Shown one piece after another: positions 1-10,233 of a stretch of DNA of 24,251 bases; positions within the stretch are counted from its first letter, which is position 1; each line of letters opens with the position of its first letter. The translations under genes and the position numbers were made by a program. The DNA is taken from assembly GCA_001642005.1 (NCBI GenBank), contig LWCA01000535.1:1-24251 (forward strand), written 5' to 3'. The notes below the pieces were generated by a model. It was not told the origin of the DNA, did not search any database, and worked only from the letters and a program-made list of their open reading frames with translations. The stretch is from Intoshia linei (taxonomy: Eukaryota > Orthonectida > Rhopaluridae).

Positions 1-376
1 CTTCGTTAAATAAATTAGATTTAATGTCTTTCAATTGATTTGTTAAACCTAATTGTGGTTTAATATGTTTATGCTCACAAATTGAGTCATATATTGATAC
101 ATCCATATTTTCAGAGTGGTACAACAAATATTTAGTAGCTGGACATGCGTCAGGTCCTCTCCTCACAGATTCATTACAATAATAAAATATTTTATAACCC
201 TCATGTGAATTATTACGGTTTTTAATTTTCCAATGTCTTTCCAGTGTATTTTTTGCTTCTGTTTCAGATGCATACTTTTTATTCAATATATAAAATTTTT
301 CTTTTCCTCTGATATTATTGTGTTCATCAATTTCTCTATCTGGTGATAAATCGTAATTTGAACAATCAGAAAGCAT
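1..376 (-). CDS. Mutator-like transposase, N-terminal part (runs off left edge)
   Basis: An open minus-strand frame begins at an ATG at 376-374 and stays open for 125 codons to the window edge, so the protein is cut at its C-terminal side. Residues about 49-104 look like the WRKY-GCM1/FLYWCH-type zinc finger found at the N terminus of animal Mutator-like (MULE) transposases: a W-K-I-K-N-R stretch, then Y-Y-C67, C78-P-A, a Y-L-L-Y-H segment and C-E-H102-K-H104. The spacing C-x10-C-x23-H-x-H fits a C2H2 metal site that binds element ends. The catalytic MULE domain would lie to the left of the window, so activity cannot be judged. No stop or frameshift is visible in this part. A host FLYWCH-type DNA-binding protein is the main alternative. 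Confidence 0.6.
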   Translation of the reverse strand, partial: MLSDCSNYDLSPDREIDEHNNIRGKEKFYILNKKYASETEAKNTLERHWKIKNRNNSHEGYKIFYYCNESVRRGPDACPATKYLLYHSENMDVSIYDSICEHKHIKPQLGLTNQLKDIKSNLFNE

Positions 377-1222
377 ACGATAATACAAATATAAGTTATA
401 AAAAAGTTTATTTTATTGATGCAAAAATCTAAATTAATTGACGCCTTTATAATATTCAATTGCTAAGTGAAATAAGTTCTATTTTAAATAAATTAAGTGC
501 TAAATGTCGAAATTAAACGACGCTTTAATTTTATTTATTTTGTAAATGATCTAGCCAGCCCTTCGACGCTTTAAAAGTTGATTAATAAAAAATTTTAAAA
601 TTTGTAATGCTTTTGTTTAAAATTTCTCCACTAACACTTTATGTTTAACATTTCGTGTTCATTGAATTTGAAACCACTCGTGCAGAATATCATCAAAATA
701 ATAAATTAATTATAAGAGACGAATAGCAGACTATGAAATAAATTACAAACAGATTAATTGGAATAAAACTCCAACAACTTCATTATAATTAAAACACATA
801 TGAAATTTAATAGGTTAAGTAGATTCTCAGGGGCAAGAAGATCTTTGATCGGCAATGTTAAGCCCCAAATATGTCTTTATTACGTCCCATTGATATATTA
901 TCATTTTAATTGCGGACGACCTAACCAACCACCTCGTCTTACTTATTAGTATAAACATCAAAGGAGAGCGTTCATCGTTAATAATCATGTATACATTTTT
1001 ATATTCGCTGATCTGAGGCGATTTAAAAAAATTGAAAGTTTTACTAATAATAAAATTGATATCACCTGGAATGACGTGAATGCGTAACTACAAGCTAAAT
1101 GTAATGAAAGACATGTACATTTAACAAGTATGAGGTTTTGATTATCCTGTCTTAATTTTGTATATAAATAATTTTTAATCCATCATAGGTTTAATTTTTA
1201 ATTTGTGCCAACATTCTTTCAT
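377..1222. other. Gene-free AT-rich stretch
   Basis: No supported exon on either strand. A loose motif of the form GACGC(C)TTTA recurs three times between about 436 and 575, which is too weak to call a repeat. This is probably the 5' flank of the Mutator-like element plus intergenic DNA. Confidence 0.4.
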
Positions 1223-1447
1223 TTAAACATCATTGTGATATGCATTTTTAGAGTTGCTGGCATCCATCCAAACTTTAATGCAATCGTACATGGTAAATTT
1301 GAAAAAAGATAGCATTGATTCAGATCTGTCTACATTGAGACTATATGTTTTTATAGCATATATCATGCGACACATCCATCGAGCTTTTGAGGTTGCAACT
1401 GGTTTCAATAATTTATCTTTGCTACGTCTCAAAATGGAAATAAACAA
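1223..1447 (-). pseudogene. Possible transposon-derived ORF fragment
   Basis: A 74-codon minus-strand frame contains a stretch around the middle (K-A-R-W-M-C-R-M-I-Y-A-I-K-T) that resembles the ARWM..IY.LK block of an uncharacterised invertebrate transposon-associated protein family. No start, no flanking domain and no partner ORF were found, and an overlapping plus-strand frame of similar length exists, so this could be chance. Treat it as a hint of decayed mobile DNA in a region otherwise without genes. Confidence 0.25.
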
Positions 1448-1451
1448 TTGA

Positions 1452-2645
1452 AAACATTTTTTATAATCATCCTTTTTGTATCTTTTAATTGCTGAAAGAT
1501 AATACGTCAGAAACGTTTATACTATTCATGGTTAATTTTTGGTGGAAGGTAAAATTTATTGTATAGATTTATATCCTTGGCATATATTTTTTTTCCAAAA
1601 TCTTTATTGGTGTCAGGTTGGCATGTATCACGAAGGATTTTCTATAAACTGAAGACAGAATAATCTCAAGGATATGATGACGACACGGCAATTCGATAAT
1701 CTGATGTTTTAATTTATCTTTAAGAAACTTGACGCTACCATTTTTGTATCCCGTATTAGATGCAGTCCTATGGTAGCATAAACCGACAACTTTCTCTGAT
1801 ATATTTCATTTATTCTATAATTCTGAGATAATTACGTTCAGCTGGAATCAGGGACAGTCGTTTTCTGATGTGATTAGATGTATAATATTATCTGGTATAA
1901 TTACATGTCAAAAGTGACATGTCTAGATATTGTTGACCTGGTCACATTTATTCTTTCGTTATGAAGATTTAACTTGATATTTTCCTGATTTATGGTACTA
2001 TCTAAGTTGATTTCTTCGATAATTCGAGATCTCACCTCATTACCATTTAAAATAGAAGGGTTATTTTTCTTTCTAACTTTGTACCTGGTTTTAGATATAG
2101 GATATTGATATATTCATTTCCTCGTTTTGCTAAGTCGCGTAAAACTTAAAAATATATTATATTGGTGTCAAAGTTAATTTACCTTTGCAAACAAAACTTT
2201 TTGATAATAGGGTTTTATGAAATTTTATTATTTTCCAGTTTTTTCTTCTATGTCTATTATTCTTTTAAATGACAAAATATGTTCAATTTTCATAGTTATT
2301 TTTTCTTTTCTATCAATATTACTCATGGTTAAATTATAATAATTTAAAAAAGAAAGATTTAATCAAATTGATTATGCAAATGCCAAACGATAAAAATAAC
2401 AATAATATAATGCGCAAAACATAATTAAAAACTTTATATAAAATATATATCTTAGTTATAGGTTTTTTTAACTTATATTTCATTTGTATAGTTTCTAATC
2501 TATACGTAGATAATGAGTATTCGTCATAAATACAGTTTTCGTATCTGAACTTCCATTGAACAAGAAATACAATAATAAATATTAATTTAACATTAATTAA
2601 TATAAGACAACCGATTTCTAAACATAGCAATGCAAAAAATTAATC
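1452..2645. other. Gene-free AT-rich stretch
   Basis: I see no exon, RNA gene or element end that I can support. The minus-strand frame at 2334-2630 is low-complexity, rich in Leu, Ile and Lys, as expected of AT-rich noise. Confidence 0.4.
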
Positions 2646-2726
2646 AGTATTTATATGAACGCACACTAGTATTTATATAAATGCAGAATAGTATCTATAT
2701 AGATGCACAATAGTATTTATATATAA
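2646..2726 (+). repeat. 22-bp tandem repeat, left part
   Basis: Three consecutive 22-bp units (2646-2667, 2668-2689, 2690-2711) and a partial fourth, each of the form AGTATYTATAT-N-GATGCACAAT with a few changes. The array stops at 2726 and resumes at 3405, so it was split by the hAT element that lies between. Confidence 0.8.
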
Positions 2727-3404
2727 AAGGTGTTTACCAACTTTTTATTTTCTAGTGCCCCCCTTATAAAATTTAAAATAACTTATATCATTGTTTACTT
2801 TATCAAAGTGTTTGATTTTTAGATGATCAATCATTCTTGATAGTTTCATTCCCTCATTCGAGAATGTCTTTTCACATATTAAACACATTGGTAGCTGTTC
2901 ATTGATTTCAGAGGCAATTACACCATATTTTAAGACTTAAAATTTAAGTAATCAATTGAATATCTACGAAATTTTTTTTTATTGGTCATATTTGATTGAC
3001 GATAGAATAAATATAAAAATAATCTAAAATAAAATATACAGTTAGTTGCATTTAAGTTACCTGATTTAAAATGCGAAAATTAATGAAAATGGTTGATAAT
3101 ATGAATTAAAACTAACTATTTATTTAAAATAATAAGAGATAATTATTTTAATTAGATAACAAATAAAAAGTGAGTCACTATCGAATTTCTCCTTAACTGG
3201 AAGAGTAAATAACTCATCATTATCTAGATATAATGAATCGTTAAGTAGATCAAAAATGAAATACTAAGTGTAGTATGATGAAAATGTAGTAGATAAAGAC
3301 ATTAATTATATAATTTTATAAAAATTATCACAGCGCCCCTTTTACCGCCCCTACAATTACAGCGCCCCCAAGGTGGGCAATAGCGTCCACCTTGGAAAAC
3401 ACTG
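2727..3404 (-). mobile_element. hAT-like element inserted in the 22-bp repeat
   Basis: This 678-bp insertion lies inside a tandem repeat. The left end reads AAGGTGTTTACCAAC and the right end, on the complementary strand, reads CAGTGTTTTCCAAGG, an imperfect terminal inverted repeat of hAT style. The flanking 8-mers ATATATAA (2719-2726) and ATATAGAT (3405-3412) match at 6 of 8 positions, as an old 8-bp target duplication would. GC-rich subterminal blocks (GCGCCCC repeats near 3334-3370, GTGCCCCCC near 2755) are typical of hAT ends. The interior keeps a BED-finger remnant on the minus strand but no catalytic domain, so it is an internally deleted copy. Confidence 0.7.
2752..2930 (-). pseudogene. 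BED-type zinc finger remnant of hAT transposase
   Basis: Translated on the minus strand, about 58 codons give a BED finger: C-L-I-C, then 16-20 residues with the usual N-E-G-M-K segment, then D-H-L-K-I-K-H and a Y-F-K tail. In SCAND3/ZBED-like hAT transposases this N-terminal finger binds the subterminal DNA. A stop follows just before the GC-rich element end. The finger is intact in frame, but the rest of the transposase is missing, so this is a fragment carried by the surrounding element. Confidence 0.6.
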
Positions 3405-3441
3405 ATATAGATGCACAATAGTGTTTATATCAGTGCACAAC
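3405..3441 (+). repeat. 22-bp tandem repeat, right part
   Basis: Resumption of the array interrupted at 2726. Positions 3405-3419 complete a unit and 3420-3441 is a further diverged copy ending in GTGCACAAC. Confidence 0.7.
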
Positions 3442-3483
3442 TCTGTAAAGCCCTGGCATCCCATAAACACAGAAATAGGAGTT

Positions 3484-4080
3484 TTATTCGTCGAACGATG
3501 TGATATTGTATTTTTGCACTACATCCACTAATACATCAATCCAACATTTATTTACATCTAATGTTTTTGCTAGCCATCTTTTTAAGGTTAGATTCGCATT
3601 AAATGTAATAATATATGCAAGTATATCTAAACAAACCGCTCTACTTGACTGTGGATGTCGAGCTGTCTGCTGTGAACGATACCGACATTTAATTGATTGC
3701 ATAAGTGTTACCTCGGAATTTTTAAATTCTTTTTCGTTGTTTGTATGCACTAATTTTGGCGGACCAACCATCGCAAACATTTTTTTAAATTTGTTACGAA
3801 GATTAATTGCATTTTATTTTTTAATTTTGCTACCCACATATATTTTGAATAGCAATCAATTACATTCAAAATATATTTGTAGCCCCTTGATACTCTAACA
3901 AACTTATACAATCTGCTATGTATCACTCACGCGGTTTTTGAGTTATGATAGGTTTAATTTTTTGAACCATTATCAACCCCATAGATTTTTGGCATGCTGG
4001 ACAATTTGAAATTATCTGAATTGTTTTATTAAAAATACTTTTATGAATAGTTTAAACCTTTTCACTATCTTTTCTTTTCA
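3484..4080 (-). pseudogene. Dead retroviral-type integrase (rve; Ginger/Ty3-like)
   Basis: Reading right to left, there is a C-P-A-C-Q-K zinc-binding end (about 3991-4003), then an I-I-T-Q-K-P-R-E linker, an in-frame stop and frame change, N-V-I-D-C-Y-S-K-Y around the first catalytic Asp (about 3840-3880), G-P-P-K-L-V-H-T around the second site, and R-H-P-Q-S near the third. These blocks in this order are those of integrases of Ginger DNA transposons and Ty3-type elements. The copy is inactive: the second catalytic Asp is Asn (H-T-N-N), the Glu after R-H-P-Q-S is not found (A-V-C), and the frame breaks at least once. It lies on the same strand as, and just downstream of, the viral polymerase fragment. 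Confidence 0.75.
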
Positions 4081-4368
4081 TGTTGTAATACATTATATCC
4101 ACAATTTCTTTGGTCTACAAATTAAGGAATTAATACGAAAATTTTAAAAACCTTGACAGCTTCGCAATGTCCATTTAAATGAACCACATGTATAGCACGG
4201 TCTTTTTCGACTATTTGATCATCACTGAATACTTTCAGTTTTAATTCACCTATATAGATAACGCAAAAATATAAAATAAATTCACAATAGCTTTCATAAT
4301 AATAATAATAATGGCCGAAACAGATGACGATTACATTATTGTATTTATATTTGATTATATTATATTGA

Positions 4369-5564
4369 TTATTGTATATGTATAATAATACCAATATAAT
4401 TAACCCAGTTTATTAAGTGTATTTCGTTGATTATAGAGGAAAACGATGTAAACAACAATAAAATTAATTTTTTGCTACCAATTTTGTCAACTTTGGATCT
4501 TCTGTAAGATGGAAAATGTTGGTCAATAGTCAAAGCAGTGGCCCCTATAGAGGAGATGGTATTAGATACGTTTATTATCATGTCGTTGAATAAGCATCCC
4601 ACTCTTGCAACACGTTTTGATTCTGGACAGAGAATCCGACCTTTAAAAAGTGGATACTTCTCGTAGATGTAGAAATTTGTTGAGCACCATGTTTCGTCTA
4701 CATTGATCAAGAGTCCTAGATTACAGGATCCTTCTCGGATCGATTGCATTATGGACTTTACGTTAAGTTTAATTGATTTATTTTTGTGATTATAAGATAA
4801 GTTATTCAATTTACTCTAATTTTTATAAGTTAGACAAATAATTTGGTTATTTCCTTGGGCTAAAATCTTTGTAGACACATTTCTGTTTGAAGTTTCATAT
4901 TCAATCATCAGCAAGGATACGACACTCCATTCTTTTTGTCGTAACCCTTCGAGTCCTATAAGTTGCCCATTACAGGAGGCAAATTTGCCTGATTTGTTGT
5001 GTACATTTAAGTCTGAGTCTATCTTTATTAAATCTAGTCTGTCAGCATAATAAATCAAAGATTGTTCAAAGAATTTGTGTGTTTGTTTAATTAATTGGTG
5101 AAACCAAATGACTTATCAATAACTTCAAAGTTTGGCGCCGTCGATTCGTATCGTTGGTGGTTATTCCATTTCTCATAATGCAAGTGATAGGCAAAGGTTA
5201 TGAGGTTATTATTCGAATTACCATGACCGGGAACACATCTCATCATATTTTTGAACACTTTATTCAAATTATCTACCATGGTCAATGAACCAAAGGGAAG
5301 CACAATGAATTTGCTCAATAGGAGTTCGGTTAAGACAAAGTAGGTCCCTAATTTGAATGACATTAAGGCAAAAAATCGCCCCATACGTTTCAGTTCCCTA
5401 TCTTTAGAAAATGAAACATTGTCATATAAAAAAAGTGTGACCTGGCGTTCGACATTTGCTATAGCTAACATTTTTGTTTGCCATAATTTTGATCTAAATC
5501 CGATTGAACTACCGCATAATGTTGTGACATGTCCGGTAGGGTGATCATCATATTTAAAAATCAA
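4369..5564 (-). pseudogene. Endogenous rhabdovirus-like L polymerase fragment (broken)
   Basis: Three consecutive minus-strand blocks (5564-5091, 5058-4816, 4809-4369) run in the order of the polymerase core of mononegavirus L proteins, most like rhabdoviruses. The first ends in the motif A region (E-K-W-N, 5163-5174), the second carries the motif B signature G-L-E-G-L-R-Q-K (about 4930-4958) and a motif C position (4843-4854), and the third continues into the following conserved region. The copy is defective: stops or shifts separate the blocks (near 5090-5100 and 4812), motif C reads GNNQ in place of the family's GDNQ, and the motif A Asp position is His. Roughly 380 codons survive of a family protein of about 2,000 residues. 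Related sequence may extend to about 5660 on the right. It is an old integrated copy of an RNA virus gene. Confidence 0.85.
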
Positions 5565-5664
5565 AAAGTATTTTCTACCATCAGGATTATTGGTGAAGTG
5601 ATCATTTTCCTGAAAAAATTATTCAAATTGGTTGAGTTTGGACTCGACCACTCAACATCGAAAT

Positions 5665-6253
5665 TTTTCTTTAAAAAGGTATAAGTAAACTTTATTTTCA
5701 TAGTAAATGTTATAAAAATTTGTAACAAATATAAAATTAGTATTGTCGCGTCATTTTATAATTAATATCAATCTATCCATAAAACATCCATTAGTAAAAT
5801 TAAATTCGATTAATTTATTGTCGCTCATGAGTCATGACCTTAACGGACATACCAGTTCCCTCCGCATACGTTTTAGAAGAAAATAGTATGTCGGAAATGT
5901 AGATGTATATCAAATAAGCTATTTCGACATCATTGTTGTCCATTAGGGGTGTGATTTTTTACTTTTTTATACTTTGTTTTCAGATTTTAAAAATATTATT
6001 TCCATTAAGGTTGAATAACCATGATTTTACTTATAAATCGTTATAGTGTAATTTGTATAAAATGGTTCATAATTGTAAACGTCATATGACTTTACTATGA
6101 AGTTATACTGTATTATTAATTATATATTTTAGTTAAAAATTGGTTCAAATCTTATATTTGATTCATGCGATACATTGGTCGTTAAAAATAAAAAAAATAG
6201 GTACATTGCTAATAATGTGTTAACATTTTCGTAAATTTGTAAAATTCATTTAG
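5665..6253. other. Gene-free stretch between viral fragment and next gene
   Basis: No exon that I can support. Earlier exons of the following helix-rich gene could lie here unnoticed, because its first readable exon begins with an acceptor rather than a clear start. Confidence 0.35.
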
Positions 6254-9200
6254 ATTCATTTATTTTTGTTTAATTAATCAAAGATGTCTATATGATATAT
6301 TTATTATGAAATGTGTACAATACCATGAAGAAGTAATTTTTCATTTAAATTGATGACTTCCTCGTCTAATATAATTTAAAATAATTTATTTGAAAAGCTT
6401 ACTATGATATTTTGTTAATATACAATTTTTCTAGTTTTACTTGATATACTTGTTGAATTATGCTTTTGTAAATCAAAATAATTTAAAGAATGAGCAAATT
6501 CCAATAAAGAACCGAGATTTATCAAAAATATATTCAAACTTCTTCAATTCTATTCAAAATTCCTTAAAACCTTGCCTAGGCCTAGCCATGGATAGGTTTA
6601 ATTTGTTTATTAAATTTTTTCACATTGAAGAATCATTTAATGTGGAAATTTCATCATTGTTTGCTATTTGGAAAGGCCATACCGATGCTTTTCTAGAGGT
6701 AGTTTATTAATAATAGTTATTTAATTTAATAATTATCCTATATTTATATATAATTTTTATTTGAATTTTTTATAATTTTAGTCTAATGAATCAAATATAT
6801 TTGTAAAGAAAGTGGATTTATTCTTTTTAAATTTTATTAACTCATTTAATTTTGAAAATTCAGCAAGTCAGGTTAGTTTTTATTTCATTTTTATCTATAA
6901 TTACGCCAGGTTAAAATTAATTTTTTATAAACAGATGTTTCTGAGTTTTCAGTACTCAGGCTGTGGACAGCCAGCAGTAGGCCCTATAAAGAATTTAATA
7001 AATAATAGTCTGTAAATTAATCTTGAGTAATTTTTTTTTATTGAACTTTTATAATATGCAAATTATCAGCTCAATGATGGTTAGTGTAATGTTAGTGCTG
7101 CATAAGATATGTTATTACAATTTTTTGACTAATTTAATAATTTAGATAATGAAAGAAATGGAAACTATTGATCATCCTTTTATTACAATGTGGTTTTTTA
7201 AATTTGTTTATACGGTAAGTTTTAATTTATTAAATGATCTATCTAGATTTTAGAATTTTGGAATTTTATAGAATTCATATGAATTCATATGAGTAGGTTT
7301 TGGTTACCCATTATGAGGCTATGGATGTGAAATAAGAAATTTAAAAAATTTTTTACTTAAAAAATACATGGTTGATTGACGAAAAACTCAGAAATGCTGA
7401 TTTTAAATATATTTTTGTGTTTAGTTTGTACAAAAAACAAAAACAAATTATGAAAAAGTATGGAAACTGGTAAATGAACAATATTCTTTGTATTTTCAAT
7501 TATTCATCAATAAAATGAACCCACCTCTCAAAGATTTAAATTTATGTAGTATTCATATCAATATTTATCAAAATTACATGAAACTTGTTAAATTTCTTTG
7601 GAACAAACTTGACGAAAAATTTATTCATGATTTTGATAATTTTATTTGTCTTCTTGAAAAAACTCATTTATTTTTGCTCAATATTTGTGAAAATTCCGAC
7701 TGCTTTCCGGACAGAGTATATTATTAATTTATGGACGGAATTTTAGAAATTAGCGAACTATTAATTTTTTTTTATTTTTTTGATAGTACAATTAAAAAGT
7801 TAGTTAAAACGATCAAAAAGATTAGCGCCAATTTTTTTAAAGACGATTGATCTACGATTTTTTTTAAGCCAACATTTTTTCACTTTTCGATTTCAATATT
7901 GTTTTCAATTATACTATATGTGATTATAGCAGTTTCATTTGCTTTTAATGAATTGTTAAACCGACCAAGTTGTGAATGGATTTAACACACTAAAATATAA
8001 TATTTCAATTGACCTATTCAACTAAATGTAACCTTAAAAATCCAATTTTACCAAAACTTACGAAACTTTTTTAAAAGTATTTTAGCAAACCTTACCAAAA
8101 AAAATGAGTATTGACCCTAATATAAAAAATGCATTTTACTAATGCTAATACTAGATTAAATGCCCATGACACTCTAAAATGCTATAATATTGTATAATGA
8201 ATGAAATATTGGAAAAGTGAAATAATTTTTTTTGGAAAGTGAAAAATGTTGATCTAACAATATTGTGCATTAAAATAATATTTTTCAAATTTAGCCAACC
8301 AAATTGAATAAGTTGGCGTTATATTGTGATAAAATCAAGAATGTTCAACCTTTTGTTAAATTGATTCATGAACAATATCCAAACTTGAAAAAATTTAAAA
8401 AGTCACATAAAAATCTTTGCCGACATTTAAAATTCACTGTAAATTTGCTCAAAGCAAAAATTTCTGAAACTAAAGATGTTGTCTACTCACAGAACTGGGA
8501 AAACATTGATACAGTAATAATTTGAATATTATAATGTCCAAATACTTGGTATACATGCAGAGTCGTACATATTTACTGATAATTTTTAGGTGACTAATAA
8601 TTATTATTATTATTATTATTAGCCTCTAGTACGGTAATAAGGGTGATAAAGTGCTGGGTTATTGGTATTTATAGGGCAGACCATACTCTAATACATCATT
8701 TTTCATTTGAATTTTGAAATATATAGTTAATTTTAGAAATATTTAACTGATACTGAAACAGTATTGTTAAAAAATATTTACGATATGAAAGGAGATTTGA
8801 ATCCGTCTTTTAAAAGATTTATCGTAATTATTCTTGATTTTATTTATTATTTATTTTAAGAGAATATTCTTAAACCCAACCATTTTTACTAAAATTCCAG
8901 TTTTATCAACCCTTAAGGGAAAAACCAACTTTTACAACTGTTTGGGTTGGTAAGACTGACTTTTTCCTTTAAGGTTGGTAAATTTTGATTTTTAGTAAAA
9001 ATGGTTGGATTTAAATAGACACACTTTATTTTAATATCAATTTATTTAGAATCGATTTTTAAATGAGAATATGTCAAGTCATTATTTTACCTTTCTCATT
9101 ATATTCAAAGAAAGCGTTATCCATCTTTATAATGAGGTAATTTAGAATTTTATATCGATATTTCCAACGTCAATTATTAACTTAATTTTTTACTATTATT

Positions 9201-10009
9201 TTATTTAGTGTGGGGTTGATGTAATTATACGTTATAAAACTGAAAAAGTTGTTTTTTCTAATTATTTTTTAATTTAGTTTTCACCGCAATATGTTTATTT
9301 GTCAATTGTTTACATTTTTGATGAAATTCATGCAATCAACTGTATATGTGTAAAGTGCTCAAAAAACCCACGTGATCAATTGACACTTTTGACGAAGCTA
9401 TATGAAATTTGCAGTAGTATTTGTAAGCATGTAGATCAGTCTAATGTCCAATTTTTGGCAATTTTTCTAAAAAGGTCGATTGGAAAATTGTATGCAGCTT
9501 TTGAATGCATTCAACACATTGGTCATTCCGATTTAATCGAATCTTTTGATTTGGCTTTGAAAGAGTAATTTTTTAAAGCAAGGTTTATCAAAGTTTTTAT
9601 CCTAAAAAGTTTTAGTACATATTAAAATACACTTCAAATAAGAATGACAATTTTGAGATCATCCACGTTTAAGACATGGCTACCCTAGTATCTTATAAAT
9701 GTAAAATGAGTTTTTTAGTATTTAGTAAACTAAATATGCTATTTAAAAGAATTCTTGAAACGGCCACAAGTTGTAACATATTTATTTAGATTCTTTCAGT
9801 CTTTGTCACATTGTGGAAAAAATGAATATTGTGGTTTTATAGTTCATTATATACCTCAAATTTTGCAGAATATTATAAATGCCAATCAATTGGAAAATGT
9901 CAATATGGTTTTTAATTTTATTAATCCTTTTCTTAAAATAATTTATTTTTGTCGTAGAGTCGGGTACGACTCTTACGGCGCTCCAATGATGATTATCAAG
10001 TTTAATTAA
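6254..10009 (+). CDS. Many-exon gene, helix-rich protein of unknown family
   Basis: Exons read by frame and GT/AG sites: 6254-6332 (tentative), 6435-6698, 6782-6871, 6935-6976, 7146-7214, 7425-7715, 8295-8513, 8737-8823, 9050-9136, 9209-9247, 9278-9564 and a last block about 9750-10009. All joins but the last are compatible, mostly phase 0. The product is at least about 600 residues, rich in Leu, Phe, Asn and Lys, with repeated amphipathic helices, no signal peptide and no recognisable catalytic motif. It looks like an alpha-solenoid scaffold, but I do not recognise the family. The final junction does not keep frame as read (donor after 9564 is phase 2, the acceptor at 9750 needs phase 1), so a micro-exon, another splice site or a real break is possible. 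The true start is unknown. Introns of 30-579 nt hold an ATT repeat and a palindromic element. Confidence 0.65.
8597..8621 (+). repeat. (ATT)n microsatellite in intron
   Basis: About eight uninterrupted trinucleotide units inside the intron 8514-8736 of the helix-rich gene. Confidence 0.85.
8873..9011. mobile_element. Palindromic TA-flanked MITE in intron
   Basis: A 139-bp near-palindrome: the left arm starting AACCCAACCATTTTTACTAA folds back on the right arm ending TTAGTAAAAATGGTTGGATT, with complementarity continuing for about 60 nt per arm and a short loop near 8940. It is flanked by TA on both sides (8871-8872, 9012-9013), as for Tc1/mariner-type insertions. It sits in the intron between the exons ending at 8823 and starting at 9050. 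No coding capacity. Confidence 0.75.
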
Positions 10010-10233
10010 TATTTAGTCACTATATTTCAATATATTTAAATACCTTATCACCGGAATACCGATAACAAAAATAACACAAGCTTACGGAGAAATTTCAGAT
10101 GTACATAAATTTATGCTTGGAAAAATTTACACAAATCTCGATATAAAACTGACTACAAACGTAAAACGTGCATCATATAATCAACACCAAACAAGTTGTA
10201 AAATTAAAAAAATTTTGGAATAATTTAATAAAT

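Noticed and set aside
436..575. Three GACGC(C)TTTA words as a repeat family
   Set aside because: Too short, with irregular spacing; could be chance.
3500..3898. 132-codon plus-strand ORF
   Set aside because: It lies antisense to the integrase relic, whose motifs are recognisable on the minus strand; the plus reading shows none.
5353..5544. Plus-strand ORF antisense to the viral polymerase fragment
   Set aside because: Shadow of the minus-strand L-like block.
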